Part shown: positions 15,647 through 23,477 of the stretch, in pieces
Layout: the number at the start of each line of letters is the position of its first letter
How positions within the stretch are numbered: the first letter of the stretch is position 1
NCBI GenBank assembly: GCA_903884535.1
Contig: CAISEZ010000096.1
Coordinates: 1 to 52,771, forward strand
Length of the DNA: 52,771 nucleotides
From: an uncultured Verrucomicrobia subdivision 3 bacterium
GTDB lineage: Bacteria > Verrucomicrobiota > Verrucomicrobiia > Limisphaerales > UBA11358
Direction of reading: 5' to 3'
Notes under the pieces: generated by a model
What the model was told of the DNA's origin: nothing
Seen by the model: only the letters and a program-made list of their open reading frames with translations
The model's database searches: none
Made by a program: the position numbers and the translations under genes

Positions 15647-16990
15647 ATGTTCGATTCGTTAACCAGCAAGCTCCAGAACGCTTTTAAAAACCTGCGCGGC
15701 CTCGGCAAAATTTCCGAGGCCAACGCCGGCGACGCGTTGCGCGAAGTGCGGATGGCGCTGCTCGAGGCGGACGTGAATTTCAAGGTGGCGCGCGATTTCA
15801 TCGAGCGCGTCAAAACCAAGGCGCTCGGCGCGGAAGTAATTGCCAGCGTCCAGCCCGGCCAGCAGATCATCAAAATCATTTCCGACGAACTCGTCGAATT
15901 GCTCGGCTCGGCCAACGCGGCGCTCAAGCTCGACGGCAATCCGAGCTGCATCATGATGGTCGGTTTGCACGGCGCGGGCAAAACAACTTCTTCGGGCAAG
16001 CTTGCAAAACTGCTGTTAAAACAGGGCCGCGCGCCGATACTCGTGGCGGCAGATGTGTATCGCCCGGCGGCGATGGACCAGCTCGAAACGCTCGGCAAAC
16101 AGGTGGACGTTCCGGTGTTTCTCAAGCGCGGCGAGACCGATGTTTTGAAAATCGCGCGCGAAGCACTGGAATTTGCGAAAGCGAATAATCGCAGCACGAT
16201 TATTTTCGATACCGCCGGTCGTTTGCAAATTGACGAGCCGCTGGTGCAGGAACTCGTGCGGTTGCGTGATTTGGTGAAGCCGACGGAAATTTTGCTCGTG
16301 CTCGACGCGGCGACTGGTCAGGAAGCCGTCAACGTCGCCACGCATTTTGATTCCGCGCTGAACATCACCGGTTCCATTTTGACCAAGCTCGACGGCGATG
16401 CGCGCGGCGGCGCGGCGTTGAGCATGAAAGCTGTGACCGGCAAGCCGATCAAGTTCATGGGTGTCGGCGAAAAACTGGACGAGTTTGAGCCGTTTCATCC
16501 CGAGCGCATGGCGTCGCGCATTTTGGGCATGGGCGACGTGGTGAGTCTGGTGGAACGCGCGGCCGACGCCGTCAATGAAGCGGATGCCAAGCGCATGGAA
16601 GAAAAAATGCGCAAAGGCGAATTCTCGCTGGAAGATTTTCTGGAGCAGTTGCGCGCGATGAAAAAACTCGGCTCGCTCGAAAGCATTGTAAAAATGCTGC
16701 CGGGCGGCGGCGATGCGCTGAAACAAATGGACATTGGTAAACAGGAAAAAGAATTCAAGCGCATGGAAGGCATGGTTTGCGCGATGACGTTGAAGGAACG
16801 GCGCAACCCGGTGATCCTGAATGCGAGTCGCCGGCGCCGCATCGCCGCCGGCAGCGGCGTGACGGTGACGGAGCTAAACACGATGCTGAACAAATTTTTT
16901 CAGATGCAGACGATGATGAAAAAGATGGGCAAGATGTCCAAGATGATGGGCAAAATGGGCGGCGCCATGCCGGGCATGATGCGCCGGTGA
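15647..16990 (+). CDS. ffh: Signal recognition particle protein Ffh (SRP54)
   Basis: The 447-residue GTPase binds signal peptides and SRP RNA and delivers ribosomes to FtsY at the membrane. The N domain starts MFDSLTSKLQNAF with ALLEADVNFKV. The G domain has a P-loop written GLHGAGKTT (more often GLQGSGKTT), ADVYRPAAMDQL, DTAGRLQID and TKLDGDARGGAAL. The M domain (from about 300) has the RNA-binding region RMEGMVCAMT followed by SRRRRIAAGSGV. It ends in a Met-rich tail (KKMGKMSKMMGKMGG). It is full length. No SRP RNA gene is seen nearby. Confidence 0.96.
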   Translation: MFDSLTSKLQNAFKNLRGLGKISEANAGDALREVRMALLEADVNFKVARDFIERVKTKALGAEVIASVQPGQQIIKIISDELVELLGSANAALKLDGNPSCIMMVGLHGAGKTTSSGKLAKLLLKQGRAPILVAADVYRPAAMDQLETLGKQVDVPVFLKRGETDVLKIAREALEFAKANNRSTIIFDTAGRLQIDEPLVQELVRLRDLVKPTEILLVLDAATGQEAVNVATHFDSALNITGSILTKLDGDARGGAALSMKAVTGKPIKFMGVGEKLDEFEPFHPERMASRILGMGDVVSLVERAADAVNEADAKRMEEKMRKGEFSLEDFLEQLRAMKKLGSLESIVKMLPGGGDALKQMDIGKQEKEFKRMEGMVCAMTLKERRNPVILNASRRRRIAAGSGVTVTELNTMLNKFFQMQTMMKKMGKMSKMMGKMGGAMPGMMRR

Positions 16991-17008
16991 GAAGGCGCGC
17001 CAATTTTC

Positions 17009-17048
17009 CACCGGTTTTAGGCAAAAGCCGGTGATATTTTTTGTTTTT
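17009..17048 (+). terminator. Terminator after ffh
   Basis: The stem CACCGGTTTT pairs with AAAAGCCGGTG (one bulged G) around a short loop and is followed by a long T-rich tract. It lies 19 bases after the ffh stop and just upstream of the fba promoter. Confidence 0.75.
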
Positions 17049-17072
17049 CTTTCCGCCGAAATTTTCTATAAT
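17041..17072 (+). promoter_or_regulatory. Probable promoter of the aldolase gene
   Basis: A perfect -10 hexamer TATAAT sits at 17067-17072, 54 bases before the fba ATG. The -35 is weak: TTGTTT at 17041-17046 has a 20-base spacer, and better-spaced alternatives are only T-rich. The -10 overlaps the end of the T tract of the ffh terminator region. Confidence 0.5.
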
Positions 17073-17125
17073 CTTGGGCTGTCGGAGAAACCAGATGGGC
17101 GTCCGCCCGGAAAGAATTAAAATTT

Positions 17126-18088
17126 ATGCCACTGACACATACCAAAGACCTGTTCGCCAAAGCGCTCAAAGGTAAATACGCCCTCGGCGCTTTCAACGTC
17201 AACAACATGGAACTCATCCAGGCGATCGTCGAAGCCTGTGAAGAGGAAAAAGCCCCGTTGATGCTGCAGATTTCCAAGGGCGCGCGTTCCTACGCCAACC
17301 CGGTTTATCTCAAAAAACTCATCGAAGCCGCCGTCAACCTGTCCAACATCCCGATCGCGGTTCACCTCGATCACGGCGACACGTTCGAGTTGTGCAAAGA
17401 GTGCATCGACGAAGGTTTCACCAGCGTGATGATTGACGCCTCGCACGAGCCGTTCGATAAAAACGTCGAGATTACCAAGAAGGTCGTCGAATACGCGCAC
17501 AAATATAACTGCTCCGTCGAATCCGAGCTCGGCCATCTCGTCGGCGCGCAGTTTGACGAAGGTGAAGAAGGCGGCGCCCATTCCATGAGCGGCCATTACA
17601 CCGTGCCGGAAGAAGCGGTGGAATTCGTCAAACAATCCGGCTGCGACTCGCTCGCCATCGCCATCGGAAATTCACACGGCGCTTACAAATTCAAGGGCGA
17701 ACAGCATTTGGATTTGGAACGCTTGAAACTGATCAAGAAAGCTTTGATGGAAGCGAACCTCGGTGATTATCCGCTCGTGTTGCACGGCGCGTCCAGCGTG
17801 CCGAAGTATCTCGCGGACCAGATCAACAAATACGGCGGCAACATGCCCGACTCGCAAGGCGTGCCGGAAGCCGACATCGAAGTCGCGCGCCGCGTGGGTT
17901 GCACGAAGGTGAACATTGACACCGACCTGCGCATGGCCATGACCGCCGGCATCCGCAAAGTGTTCGCCGAAAAACCGGGTGAATTCGATCCGCGCAAATA
18001 CATGGGCCCGGCCCGCCAGATGGTCAAAGACCTCGTCCGCCACAAAGTCAAAGACGTGCTGTGCTGCGCCGGTCACGCGTTTGACTGA
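17126..18088 (+). CDS. fba: Class II (zinc) fructose-bisphosphate aldolase
   Basis: The 320-residue enzyme cleaves fructose 1,6-bisphosphate to DHAP and glyceraldehyde 3-phosphate in glycolysis, and runs in reverse in gluconeogenesis. Family marks are ALGAFNVNNMELIQAI, the zinc-site IPIAVHLDHGDTFELC, SVMIDASHEPF, the metal-binding Glu in VESELGHL, AIGNSHGAYKF and VLHGASS. KVNIDTDLRMA near the end is typical of the long class II subgroup. The C-terminus ends in CCAGHAFD. It is monocistronic, bracketed by terminators on both sides. Confidence 0.95.
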   Translation: MPLTHTKDLFAKALKGKYALGAFNVNNMELIQAIVEACEEEKAPLMLQISKGARSYANPVYLKKLIEAAVNLSNIPIAVHLDHGDTFELCKECIDEGFTSVMIDASHEPFDKNVEITKKVVEYAHKYNCSVESELGHLVGAQFDEGEEGGAHSMSGHYTVPEEAVEFVKQSGCDSLAIAIGNSHGAYKFKGEQHLDLERLKLIKKALMEANLGDYPLVLHGASSVPKYLADQINKYGGNMPDSQGVPEADIEVARRVGCTKVNIDTDLRMAMTAGIRKVFAEKPGEFDPRKYMGPARQMVKDLVRHKVKDVLCCAGHAFD

Positions 18089-18105
18089 AAATTATTTTGG
18101 AACAA

Positions 18106-18139
18106 AGCCCCGTGCGATTTTCGCGCGGGGCTTTTTTTT
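18106..18139 (+). terminator. Rho-independent terminator after fba
   Basis: The stem AGCCCCGTGCG with CGCGCGGGGCT has a short loop (atttt) and is followed by eight T. It is a strong canonical terminator. The gre-family operon ends at 18162 on the opposite strand. Confidence 0.92.
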
Positions 18140-18161
18140 GTTGGAACCTCGACCGTGAAAA

Positions 18162-18641
18162 TCATTCCACCCGCAAAATCTTCGCCGGCTGTTTCACTCC
18201 GCCGAAGGTGAGCTGCGGCTGGTCGCCGGTTTTCCGGCCCATGAGCTGGTCGCCGAGCGGCGATTGCGGGGTGATGACCAGGATTTCCTTCCGGTCATGC
18301 AAGATTTCTGTGCCACCGGCGCGCGGGCCGACAAAGTAAAGAGAGTTTTCACCGCCATGTTCCAGTTCAACCAGCGCGCCCACGGCAATGCCGTCGCCGG
18401 CCGCAAACTTGCGCGCGCCGAGCTTCTCAAACTCGGCGATGGCGGCTTCGAGTTCCGCCGCCTGCTTGGATTGGCCGCGGGCGAGGTAGGAGGCTTCGAG
18501 GCCGCGTGTGTCGTATTTGTTCTCGGCCTTGCTGGATTCGTGCGTGGCCTCGGTGCGCGAGGCGTGTGCCGCACGGAAATAAACTTCCAGCTCGGCCACG
18601 AGCTTGTCGGTGATCTTCTGGATGATGGCGCGTTTGTTCAT
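18162..18641 (-). CDS. GreA/GreB-family transcription elongation factor-like protein
   Basis: The 159-residue protein has an N-terminal helical coiled coil (MNKRAIIQKITDKLVAELE, then SSKAENKYDTRGLEASYLAR) and a C-terminal Gre domain (GALVELEHGGENSLYFVGP, then LVITPQSPLGDQLMGRKTGD). Gre factors enter the RNA polymerase secondary channel and stimulate cleavage of backtracked RNA. The canonical tip motif is replaced here by KAENKYDTRG, which keeps acidic residues, so it could be cleavage-competent or a divergent anti-pause factor. The ATG at 18641 overlaps the stop of the upstream membrane-protein gene by four bases. Confidence 0.82.
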   Translation of the reverse strand: MNKRAIIQKITDKLVAELEVYFRAAHASRTEATHESSKAENKYDTRGLEASYLARGQSKQAAELEAAIAEFEKLGARKFAAGDGIAVGALVELEHGGENSLYFVGPRAGGTEILHDRKEILVITPQSPLGDQLMGRKTGDQPQLTFGGVKQPAKILRVE

Positions 18642-19318
18642 GGCTTCTGATTTTTTGAAAGTTTTGAAATGAGAACATTTATTTCTTTCGCCAGCCAAAA
18701 ACTTACGCCGGTTGCCACCAAAAAATTCGCGCCCAGCCTAAAACCGTAAGCGTCATAATTAAAGCCGTCAATTCCACACGCGCCTTCTATCGGCAAATAA
18801 AATCCAACCAACATGTTGCCAATAAGCACCATAAAAAAAAGAAATTCAGCGAAAAGCACGCTCCTCCTCAAACGGCCTTTGCCATCAAAAAGACCGAGCA
18901 TGACCACAGCCATGAAAATGGCGACTGGAATTTTGTCTGCCCATTCACTTTGAAAATACCATTTTGCGTGGTGGTGAAGCCATTTGTAAAACAGCAGCCG
19001 ATAGATCCCAAGATCGCCAAACCAAACGGTTACATATCCCAACAAGAACATTGGAATTATCCAAGCAAGTTGTTTGAAATTTTTACCGGCGAAGCCGTAA
19101 AGAAGAAAAACTCCCAGTGCAACCGACAGCCAATAAGGCGCAGGCCACTGGCCTAACAAATTGCCGAATGGATTTCCTGCGACAAAATAAATCAGAATGA
19201 TTAACAAAGTCCAAAGCACTCTGAAAAAACATGATAATGGCTTGTTGTCTATTGGCGCATCTGATTTCACGCCCGCGACTGTATTTTGCCGGTCCCTTTC
19301 CGTCGAGCGCACAATCAT
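18638..19318 (-). CDS. Six-helix membrane protein of unknown function
   Basis: The 226-residue protein has about six hydrophobic helices, including VLWTLLIILIYFVAG, YWLSVALGVFLLYGFAG, WIIPMFLLGYVTVWFG, IPVAIFMAVVMLGLFDG and FAEFLFFMVLIGNMLVG. I do not recognise a family. It overlaps both neighbours by four bases (ATGA at each end), so it is co-translated between the lipoprotein and the Gre-like factor. Its base composition is clearly AT-richer than the surrounding genes, which suggests recent acquisition. The N-terminal 25 residues are charged and overlap one copy of a short repeat (19275-19311), so the real start could be further in. Confidence 0.6.
   Translation of the reverse strand: MIVRSTERDRQNTVAGVKSDAPIDNKPLSCFFRVLWTLLIILIYFVAGNPFGNLLGQWPAPYWLSVALGVFLLYGFAGKNFKQLAWIIPMFLLGYVTVWFGDLGIYRLLFYKWLHHHAKWYFQSEWADKIPVAIFMAVVMLGLFDGKGRLRRSVLFAEFLFFMVLIGNMLVGFYLPIEGACGIDGFNYDAYGFRLGANFLVATGVSFWLAKEINVLISKLSKNQKP
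19275..19311. repeat. Copy 1 of a 37-base imperfect repeat
   Basis: It matches 20351-20387 in the same orientation at about 31 of 37 positions. Read on the minus strand, the shared peptide is CALDGKGPAKYSR here and CALDEIGPAQYSR in the other copy. The two copies flank the lipoprotein gene. Confidence 0.6.
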
Positions 19319-20301
19319 TTTGACGCAGGCAAATAAATGACATGCGTCGGCTGCGTCGCCGCGTAGGCGTTGCGGGCCGGGATTTCGGCGCGGTTGAACG
19401 GCCGGTAATTCTTGATTGCGCCGACGTGGCCGATGTGGACGTAGTTCCGCAACACGCCGTGGCCGTTTTTTGTCGAGTCGCTGAAATGCGCCTGGCCAAA
19501 ACCAACGCCGTTGCCGGAAAGGTTGGAGGAAAAATATTTCAGGCCGACAATTTTGTTCGTTTCGTCGCGCAGCCAGCCGAGGAAAATCACCGAATGTCCG
19601 CCAGCCGGGGTGGAACTGTAACTCACGAAATCGCCGGGCCGCGCGTCCTCAAAATTTGTGATCATCGTGCCGAGACCGTAGCAAGTAATAGCCCGCGCCT
19701 CGGAATCGCCTTTGCCTTCGATATACCAAAGCTGCAGCGCATTGAAGAGATCATTGAACGTCATGCCATTGAAATCGTCGGGCTCGAGGCCGCTTTGAAT
19801 GTTGCGCAATTTCATCGCGCGGATGAAAACTTCAAACGTGAAACCGCAGCAGTAGCTGCAGCGCGAGCCGTCGGGATACGCCTTGGCCACGACCATGCCG
19901 CGATACCATTGGTCCTGCGTCACGCCGTTGTAGATGTCGTATTCCCACGGCTTCCAACTGCAATGATATTGATACGAGCCGTCGAGCGGATAGCCGGTGA
20001 TGACTTTCAGGACGAACGGATTCAGCGAACCCTCGGCGTCGTTGGCGACCAGGTCTTCGCGGGCGTAGGCTTTGGCGAGCGCCTTGTCCACCGGCGAAAA
20101 GCCGCGTTCGTCCACCGGATAAACGCGGGGAATGTAAGTGGATTTGCGCAGGCCGGGATCTTTCTCGCGTGGCGGAATGGAGCTGGTTGGAATGGATGCA
20201 ACGGCTGCGGACTTGGTTGCGGCCATCGGCGCGTGAGCGCAGCCGGTGATCAGTAAAACCGCTGCCATGGCGAAAAGAGGTGAAATCATTTTCATAATCA
20301 T
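19315..20301 (-). CDS. Lipoprotein with possible cysteine-peptidase/amidase (NlpC/CHAP-like) fold
   Basis: The 328-residue protein starts with a lipoprotein signal (FAMAAVLLITGC, lipobox Cys). The mature part has a candidate catalytic Cys cluster SRCSYCCGFTFEVF and, about 100 residues later, a candidate His in PAGGHSVIFLGW after PGDFVSYSS. The Cys-then-GDF-then-H-S/V order resembles papain-like NlpC/P60 or CHAP amidases that cut peptidoglycan. This is a pattern-based guess, not a recognised family. It is probably anchored to a membrane facing the periplasm. Several starts are close together (20301, 20295, 20289); the first ATG is given. Confidence 0.6.
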   Translation of the reverse strand: MIMKMISPLFAMAAVLLITGCAHAPMAATKSAAVASIPTSSIPPREKDPGLRKSTYIPRVYPVDERGFSPVDKALAKAYAREDLVANDAEGSLNPFVLKVITGYPLDGSYQYHCSWKPWEYDIYNGVTQDQWYRGMVVAKAYPDGSRCSYCCGFTFEVFIRAMKLRNIQSGLEPDDFNGMTFNDLFNALQLWYIEGKGDSEARAITCYGLGTMITNFEDARPGDFVSYSSTPAGGHSVIFLGWLRDETNKIVGLKYFSSNLSGNGVGFGQAHFSDSTKNGHGVLRNYVHIGHVGAIKNYRPFNRAEIPARNAYAATQPTHVIYLPASK

Positions 20302-20350
20302 CAACGATATTTTGTGGTCAGCGGCTTCACGACGTGAATATTTTGACTTT

Positions 20351-20387
20351 GCGACTGTATTGGGCCGGTCCGATTTCGTCCAGCGCG
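20351..20387. repeat. Copy 2 of the 37-base imperfect repeat
   Basis: It lies in the 245-base gap upstream of the lipoprotein gene, 1,076 bases from copy 1. On the minus strand an open stretch without a standard start codon reads TKFNSGTRIKCALDEIGPAQ and ends at a TGA, which looks like the tail of a lost gene. Confidence 0.55.
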
Positions 20388-20546
20388 CATTTTATCCGCG
20401 TGCCGGAGTTGAATTTCGTTGACAGGATTTCCGTGAGCGCAAACCATTTGAAAAATTAGTATGGGATATTTTTTGATGTTTCAGACCAACCTAAACAAAT
20501 CGCTGCCGCCGTCGCGGCACGCCCGGCCGGCCGTTTATTCTTCATT

Positions 20547-21851
20547 GTGAAAAACTACATTCTCGACACGAACGTTCTGCTGCACGATCCGCATTCGCTC
20601 CTTAACTTCAAAGAAAACCATGTGCTCGTGCCCATCGAGGTGATCGAGGAAATTGACCGGTTCAAACGCGAATCCACCGAGCTGGGCCGCAATGCGCGCA
20701 CGGTGTCGCGGATGCTCGACAGTTTTCGCGGCGACGGCAGCCTGAGCGCCGGCGTGAAGTTGCCGAACGGTGGCAAGCTGGAAATCGCCTTTTACAAAAA
20801 TGGCCACGGCGAGAATGGTCTTATCGGCAATTCCGTGGACAACCGCATTTTGGCCCTCGCGGCGAACATCCAAAAGGAGCACCCAAAAAAAACCACCATC
20901 CTCGTCTCCAAGGACATCAACCTCCGCATCAAGGCGGACGCACTCGGCTTGCAGGCGGAGGATTACGAGACGGATCATGTGCTGCTCTCCGACCTTTACA
21001 CCGGCATGTCGGACCTCACGCTGTCGCCGGAAAAAATCACGGCGTTCCGCGCCAAAGGCGAAATGATGTTGGACGCCGGGAAAAAATATTGTCCGAATGA
21101 ATATTTCACGCTGACTGACGAATCGAATCCGAAGAAGACCGTGTTGACGAAAGTGGACGCCACCGGCACCAAGCTGATTCCCATCGTGGACAGCCGTGAA
21201 GGCGTCTGGGGCATCAAGCCGCGCAACCGCGAACAGCATTTCGCGCTGGACGCGCTGCTCGATGACCGCGTGAAATTGGTCACGCTCATGGGCAAGGCCG
21301 GCACGGGCAAAACCTTGATCGCGATGGCCGCCGGTTTGAAACGCGTGATCAACGACCGCGAATTTCGCCGCCTGGTCGTCGCGCGGCCGACCATTTCGAT
21401 GGGCAAGGAACTGGGTTTTCTGCCGGGCTCGCTCGACGAAAAACTCGCGCCGTGGATGCAGCCCATTCACGACGCGCTGGAGATGTTGAGCGACCTGAAC
21501 ATGGGGCACGAGCATCGCCGTGCGGCCGACCTCATGCGCAGCGGCAGCATTGTGGTGGAGGCGTTGAGCTACATCCGCGGCCGCAGCATCGCGAATCAGT
21601 TCATGATCATTGACGAGTCGCAGAACCTCACGCCGCTCGAAGCCAAGACTATCGTCACGCGCGTCGGCCAGGGCACGAAAATCATTTTCACCGGCGACCC
21701 GTATCAAATTGATAATCCCTATGTGGATAGTTCGTCGAACGGATTTAATTACATCATCAGCCGTTTTCGCGACCAAGCCATCGCCGCGCACATTGAATTG
21801 CAAAAAGGCGAACGTTCCGAATTAGCCGAGTTGGCGGCAAATATTCTTTGA
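20547..21851 (+). CDS. PIN-PhoH fusion protein (PhoH2/YlaK type ATPase-nuclease)
   Basis: The 434-residue protein has an N-terminal PIN nuclease domain (about 1-135: YILDTNVLLHDP, then VLVPIEVIEEIDRFK, VDNRILALA, TILVSKDINLRIKA). A PhoH-type ATPase follows (about 225-434) with Walker A GKAGTGKT near residue 249, ARPTISMGKELGFLPG, Walker B FMIIDESQNLTP and TGDPYQIDNP. Related PhoH2 proteins are reported to unwind and cleave RNA. The middle 80 residues (140-220) are a linker-like region. The start is the GTG at 20547, which directly begins the PIN motif. It is preceded by a gap of about 245 bases with no clear promoter. Confidence 0.92.
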   Translation: MKNYILDTNVLLHDPHSLLNFKENHVLVPIEVIEEIDRFKRESTELGRNARTVSRMLDSFRGDGSLSAGVKLPNGGKLEIAFYKNGHGENGLIGNSVDNRILALAANIQKEHPKKTTILVSKDINLRIKADALGLQAEDYETDHVLLSDLYTGMSDLTLSPEKITAFRAKGEMMLDAGKKYCPNEYFTLTDESNPKKTVLTKVDATGTKLIPIVDSREGVWGIKPRNREQHFALDALLDDRVKLVTLMGKAGTGKTLIAMAAGLKRVINDREFRRLVVARPTISMGKELGFLPGSLDEKLAPWMQPIHDALEMLSDLNMGHEHRRAADLMRSGSIVVEALSYIRGRSIANQFMIIDESQNLTPLEAKTIVTRVGQGTKIIFTGDPYQIDNPYVDSSSNGFNYIISRFRDQAIAAHIELQKGERSELAELAANIL

Positions 21852-21991
21852 ACGGCCCGCCGGCTTTTTTCCTGCAGATGTGAATGATTTATAGGCAGTT
21901 TTCAGCTGCTTAGCAAAGATATGCCTAGGCCAGTGAACGGTTAGCAGTTGACAATTCAGCCAATTTGCCGAAATTTGAAGTGAAGAAGAAT

Positions 21992-22336
21992 ATGATATCA
22001 AACGAACGCCCATCACCTTACGGCCGGCAGCCTTATCAGAGCCACGGCCACAGCAGTTACGGTGCGCCAAAATACGGCCAGCCGAAACCGTTTGTTCAAG
22101 AAGACACATTGAAGACCGCCGAGGTCCAGATCGAACGCAAATTTTTTGTCTTCACGCTCAAGGAAAATCCGCGCGGCCGTTTTCTCCGCATCACGGAGGA
22201 CGTGGGCGGTCGCCGCGACACCATCATCATCCCCTCGACCGGTCTGGCCGATTTCAAAAAGATTGTGGACGAAATGGTGAAGTTGTCCGAGGAAATACCG
22301 ACAAAGACGCCGCCGCCGGAACAGCCTCCGCAGTAA
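21992..22336 (+). CDS. DUF3276 (PUR-alpha-like) nucleic-acid-binding protein
   Basis: The 114-residue protein has a disordered, Tyr/Gly/Pro/Gln-rich N-terminus (SPYGRQPYQSHGHSSYGAP). A single PUR-like repeat follows: IERKFFVFTLKENPRGRFLRI, then RRDTIIIPSTGLADFKKIVDEMV. It ends in a Pro-rich tail. PUR repeats bind single-stranded DNA or RNA as dimers; the bacterial DUF3276 members have the same beta-beta-beta-alpha layout. The ATG at 21992 has a purine-rich GAAGAAG just upstream; a TTG at 21965 is possible but less likely. Confidence 0.8.
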   Translation: MISNERPSPYGRQPYQSHGHSSYGAPKYGQPKPFVQEDTLKTAEVQIERKFFVFTLKENPRGRFLRITEDVGGRRDTIIIPSTGLADFKKIVDEMVKLSEEIPTKTPPPEQPPQ

Positions 22337-22357
22337 TGACGGTTGCGGGCCGCAGTT

Positions 22358-22765
22358 TTAGTTTCTGGTTTTAATCTTTGGTTCGCGCGTTGTTTTGGCT
22401 TTTGCCTTGGCGACCGCTTTCTTCTTCGGCTTCACCTTGGCCGCATCGCCCCAAAGACCTTCAAGATCATAGCGCGCGCGGGCTTCCGTGTGCATGACGT
22501 GGACAATCACGTCAAAGAAATCCAGCACCATCCATGCACCGGTCACCGGCCCGTCCGTGCGGGTCGGGCGGATGTCGTGTTCATCCCGCAGCCGGCTGGT
22601 GATTTCTTCCACAATGGCGCGCAGATGCGGCTGGCTTGTGCCGGAGGCGATGACAAAATAATCCGTCACCGACGACACATGCTGCACATTGAGCACGGCG
22701 ATGTTTTCCGCCTTTTTATTGTCCGCCAGATCGCGGCACAGCAGTGCCAGTTTTTTAGAATCCAT
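22358..22765 (-). CDS. rsfS: Ribosomal silencing factor RsfS
   Basis: The 135-residue protein has the RsfS/YbeB core VSSVTDYFVIASGTSQPHLR, DGPVTGAWMVLDFFDVIVHV and MHTEARARYDLEGLWGDA. RsfS binds ribosomal protein L14 (uL14) and blocks subunit joining in stationary phase. A Lys/Ala-rich basic tail of about 25 residues is added after the domain. It lies directly downstream of nadD, the classic nadD-rsfS pair. The ATG at 22765 fits the family start; an in-frame ATG at 22780 adds five residues, and further extension would translate the decamer repeat. Confidence 0.92.
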   Translation of the reverse strand: MDSKKLALLCRDLADNKKAENIAVLNVQHVSSVTDYFVIASGTSQPHLRAIVEEITSRLRDEHDIRPTRTDGPVTGAWMVLDFFDVIVHVMHTEARARYDLEGLWGDAAKVKPKKKAVAKAKAKTTREPKIKTRN

Positions 22766-22784
22766 AATTACGGGGAGCATTAAA

Positions 22785-22814
22785 CCACAGATGGCCACGG
22801 ATGGACACGGATAA
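22785..22814. repeat. Decamer tandem repeat between nadD and rsfS
   Basis: Three consecutive imperfect 10-base units occur: CCACAGATGG, CCACGGATGG and ACACGGATAA. They fill much of the short nadD-rsfS gap. The unit differs from the heptamers elsewhere in the window. Confidence 0.75.
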
Positions 22815-22818
22815 ATTT

Positions 22819-23403
22819 CTAAACGTAAATCCGCGACCCCCAAATGGCCTCCGCCACGGCCGGCGGAACTAGGTGATCAATCGTCCGCCCCGCTTGCACG
22901 CGGGCGCGAATTTCCGAGGACGACACGGCCAAAGGATACCCATTCAACGTGCGCCCGCGAAACGGCAGCGGGAAAACTGCCGGTGCTCCGCCGGGTCGCG
23001 GCACGGCCACAAACTCGGCGAGTTGCGCCAGTGCCGCCGGTTCGCGCCAGGCGGTCAGCTTCGCCGCATTGTCCGCGCCGAGGAGATAAAATAATTTTGC
23101 GTTGGGAAATCGTTTGGCGTAATCGCAGAGCGTGTCCACCGTGTAGGAAATGCCGCCGCGCCGGATTTCCTGGTCGTCAATTTCACAATTCGTTTTGCCC
23201 GCCAATGCAAGCCGGAGCAATTGCAGTCGCACGGCGGCTGGTGCCGGTTTGGTTTCCGGCTTGAACGGCGACTGCGCCGCCGGAATAAAAAAAATCCGGT
23301 CCAGCCCAAGCTCCTCCACCGCCGCTTGCGCCACGAGCAGATGACCGAGATGCACGGGGTCGAATGAGCCGCCGAAAATTCCAATTTTAAGTTCTGCGTT
23401 CAC
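22819..23403 (-). CDS. nadD: Nicotinate-nucleotide adenylyltransferase NadD
   Basis: The 194-residue enzyme makes deamido-NAD from nicotinate mononucleotide and ATP in NAD synthesis. The nucleotidyltransferase signature IGIFGGSFDPVHLGHL is at the N-terminus. Also present are FIPAAQSPFK, ISYTVDTLCDYAKRFP, FYLLGADNAAKL and the C-terminal SSSEIRARV motif. The only suitable start is the GTG at 23403, because the sequence immediately upstream is heptamer repeat. It probably shares a transcript with rsfS. Confidence 0.93.
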   Translation of the reverse strand: MNAELKIGIFGGSFDPVHLGHLLVAQAAVEELGLDRIFFIPAAQSPFKPETKPAPAAVRLQLLRLALAGKTNCEIDDQEIRRGGISYTVDTLCDYAKRFPNAKLFYLLGADNAAKLTAWREPAALAQLAEFVAVPRPGGAPAVFPLPFRGRTLNGYPLAVSSSEIRARVQAGRTIDHLVPPAVAEAIWGSRIYV

Positions 23404-23404
23404 A

Positions 23405-23477
23405 GTTCAGGGTTCAGGGTCGCAAAACCGCGCGCGGATTCCAACCCTGAACACTAAATCCGGAACCGTGAACCGGA
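23405..23477. repeat. Heptamer repeats with a 10-bp inverted repeat between cstA and nadD
   Basis: The entire gap is 7-base periodic at both ends: GTTCAGG twice at 23405-23418, and AACCCTG, AACACTA, AATCCGG, AACCGTG, AACCGGA at 23443-23477. GTTCAGGGTT (23405-23414) and AACCCTGAAC (23443-23452) are perfect complements, so the RNA could fold into a hairpin directly before the nadD GTG. Confidence 0.85.

Noticed and set aside
20302..20546. Possible small gene in the gap before the PhoH-type gene
   Set aside because: The minus-strand stretch has no standard start codon in the frame that carries the repeat peptide; treated as a gene tail or repeat only.
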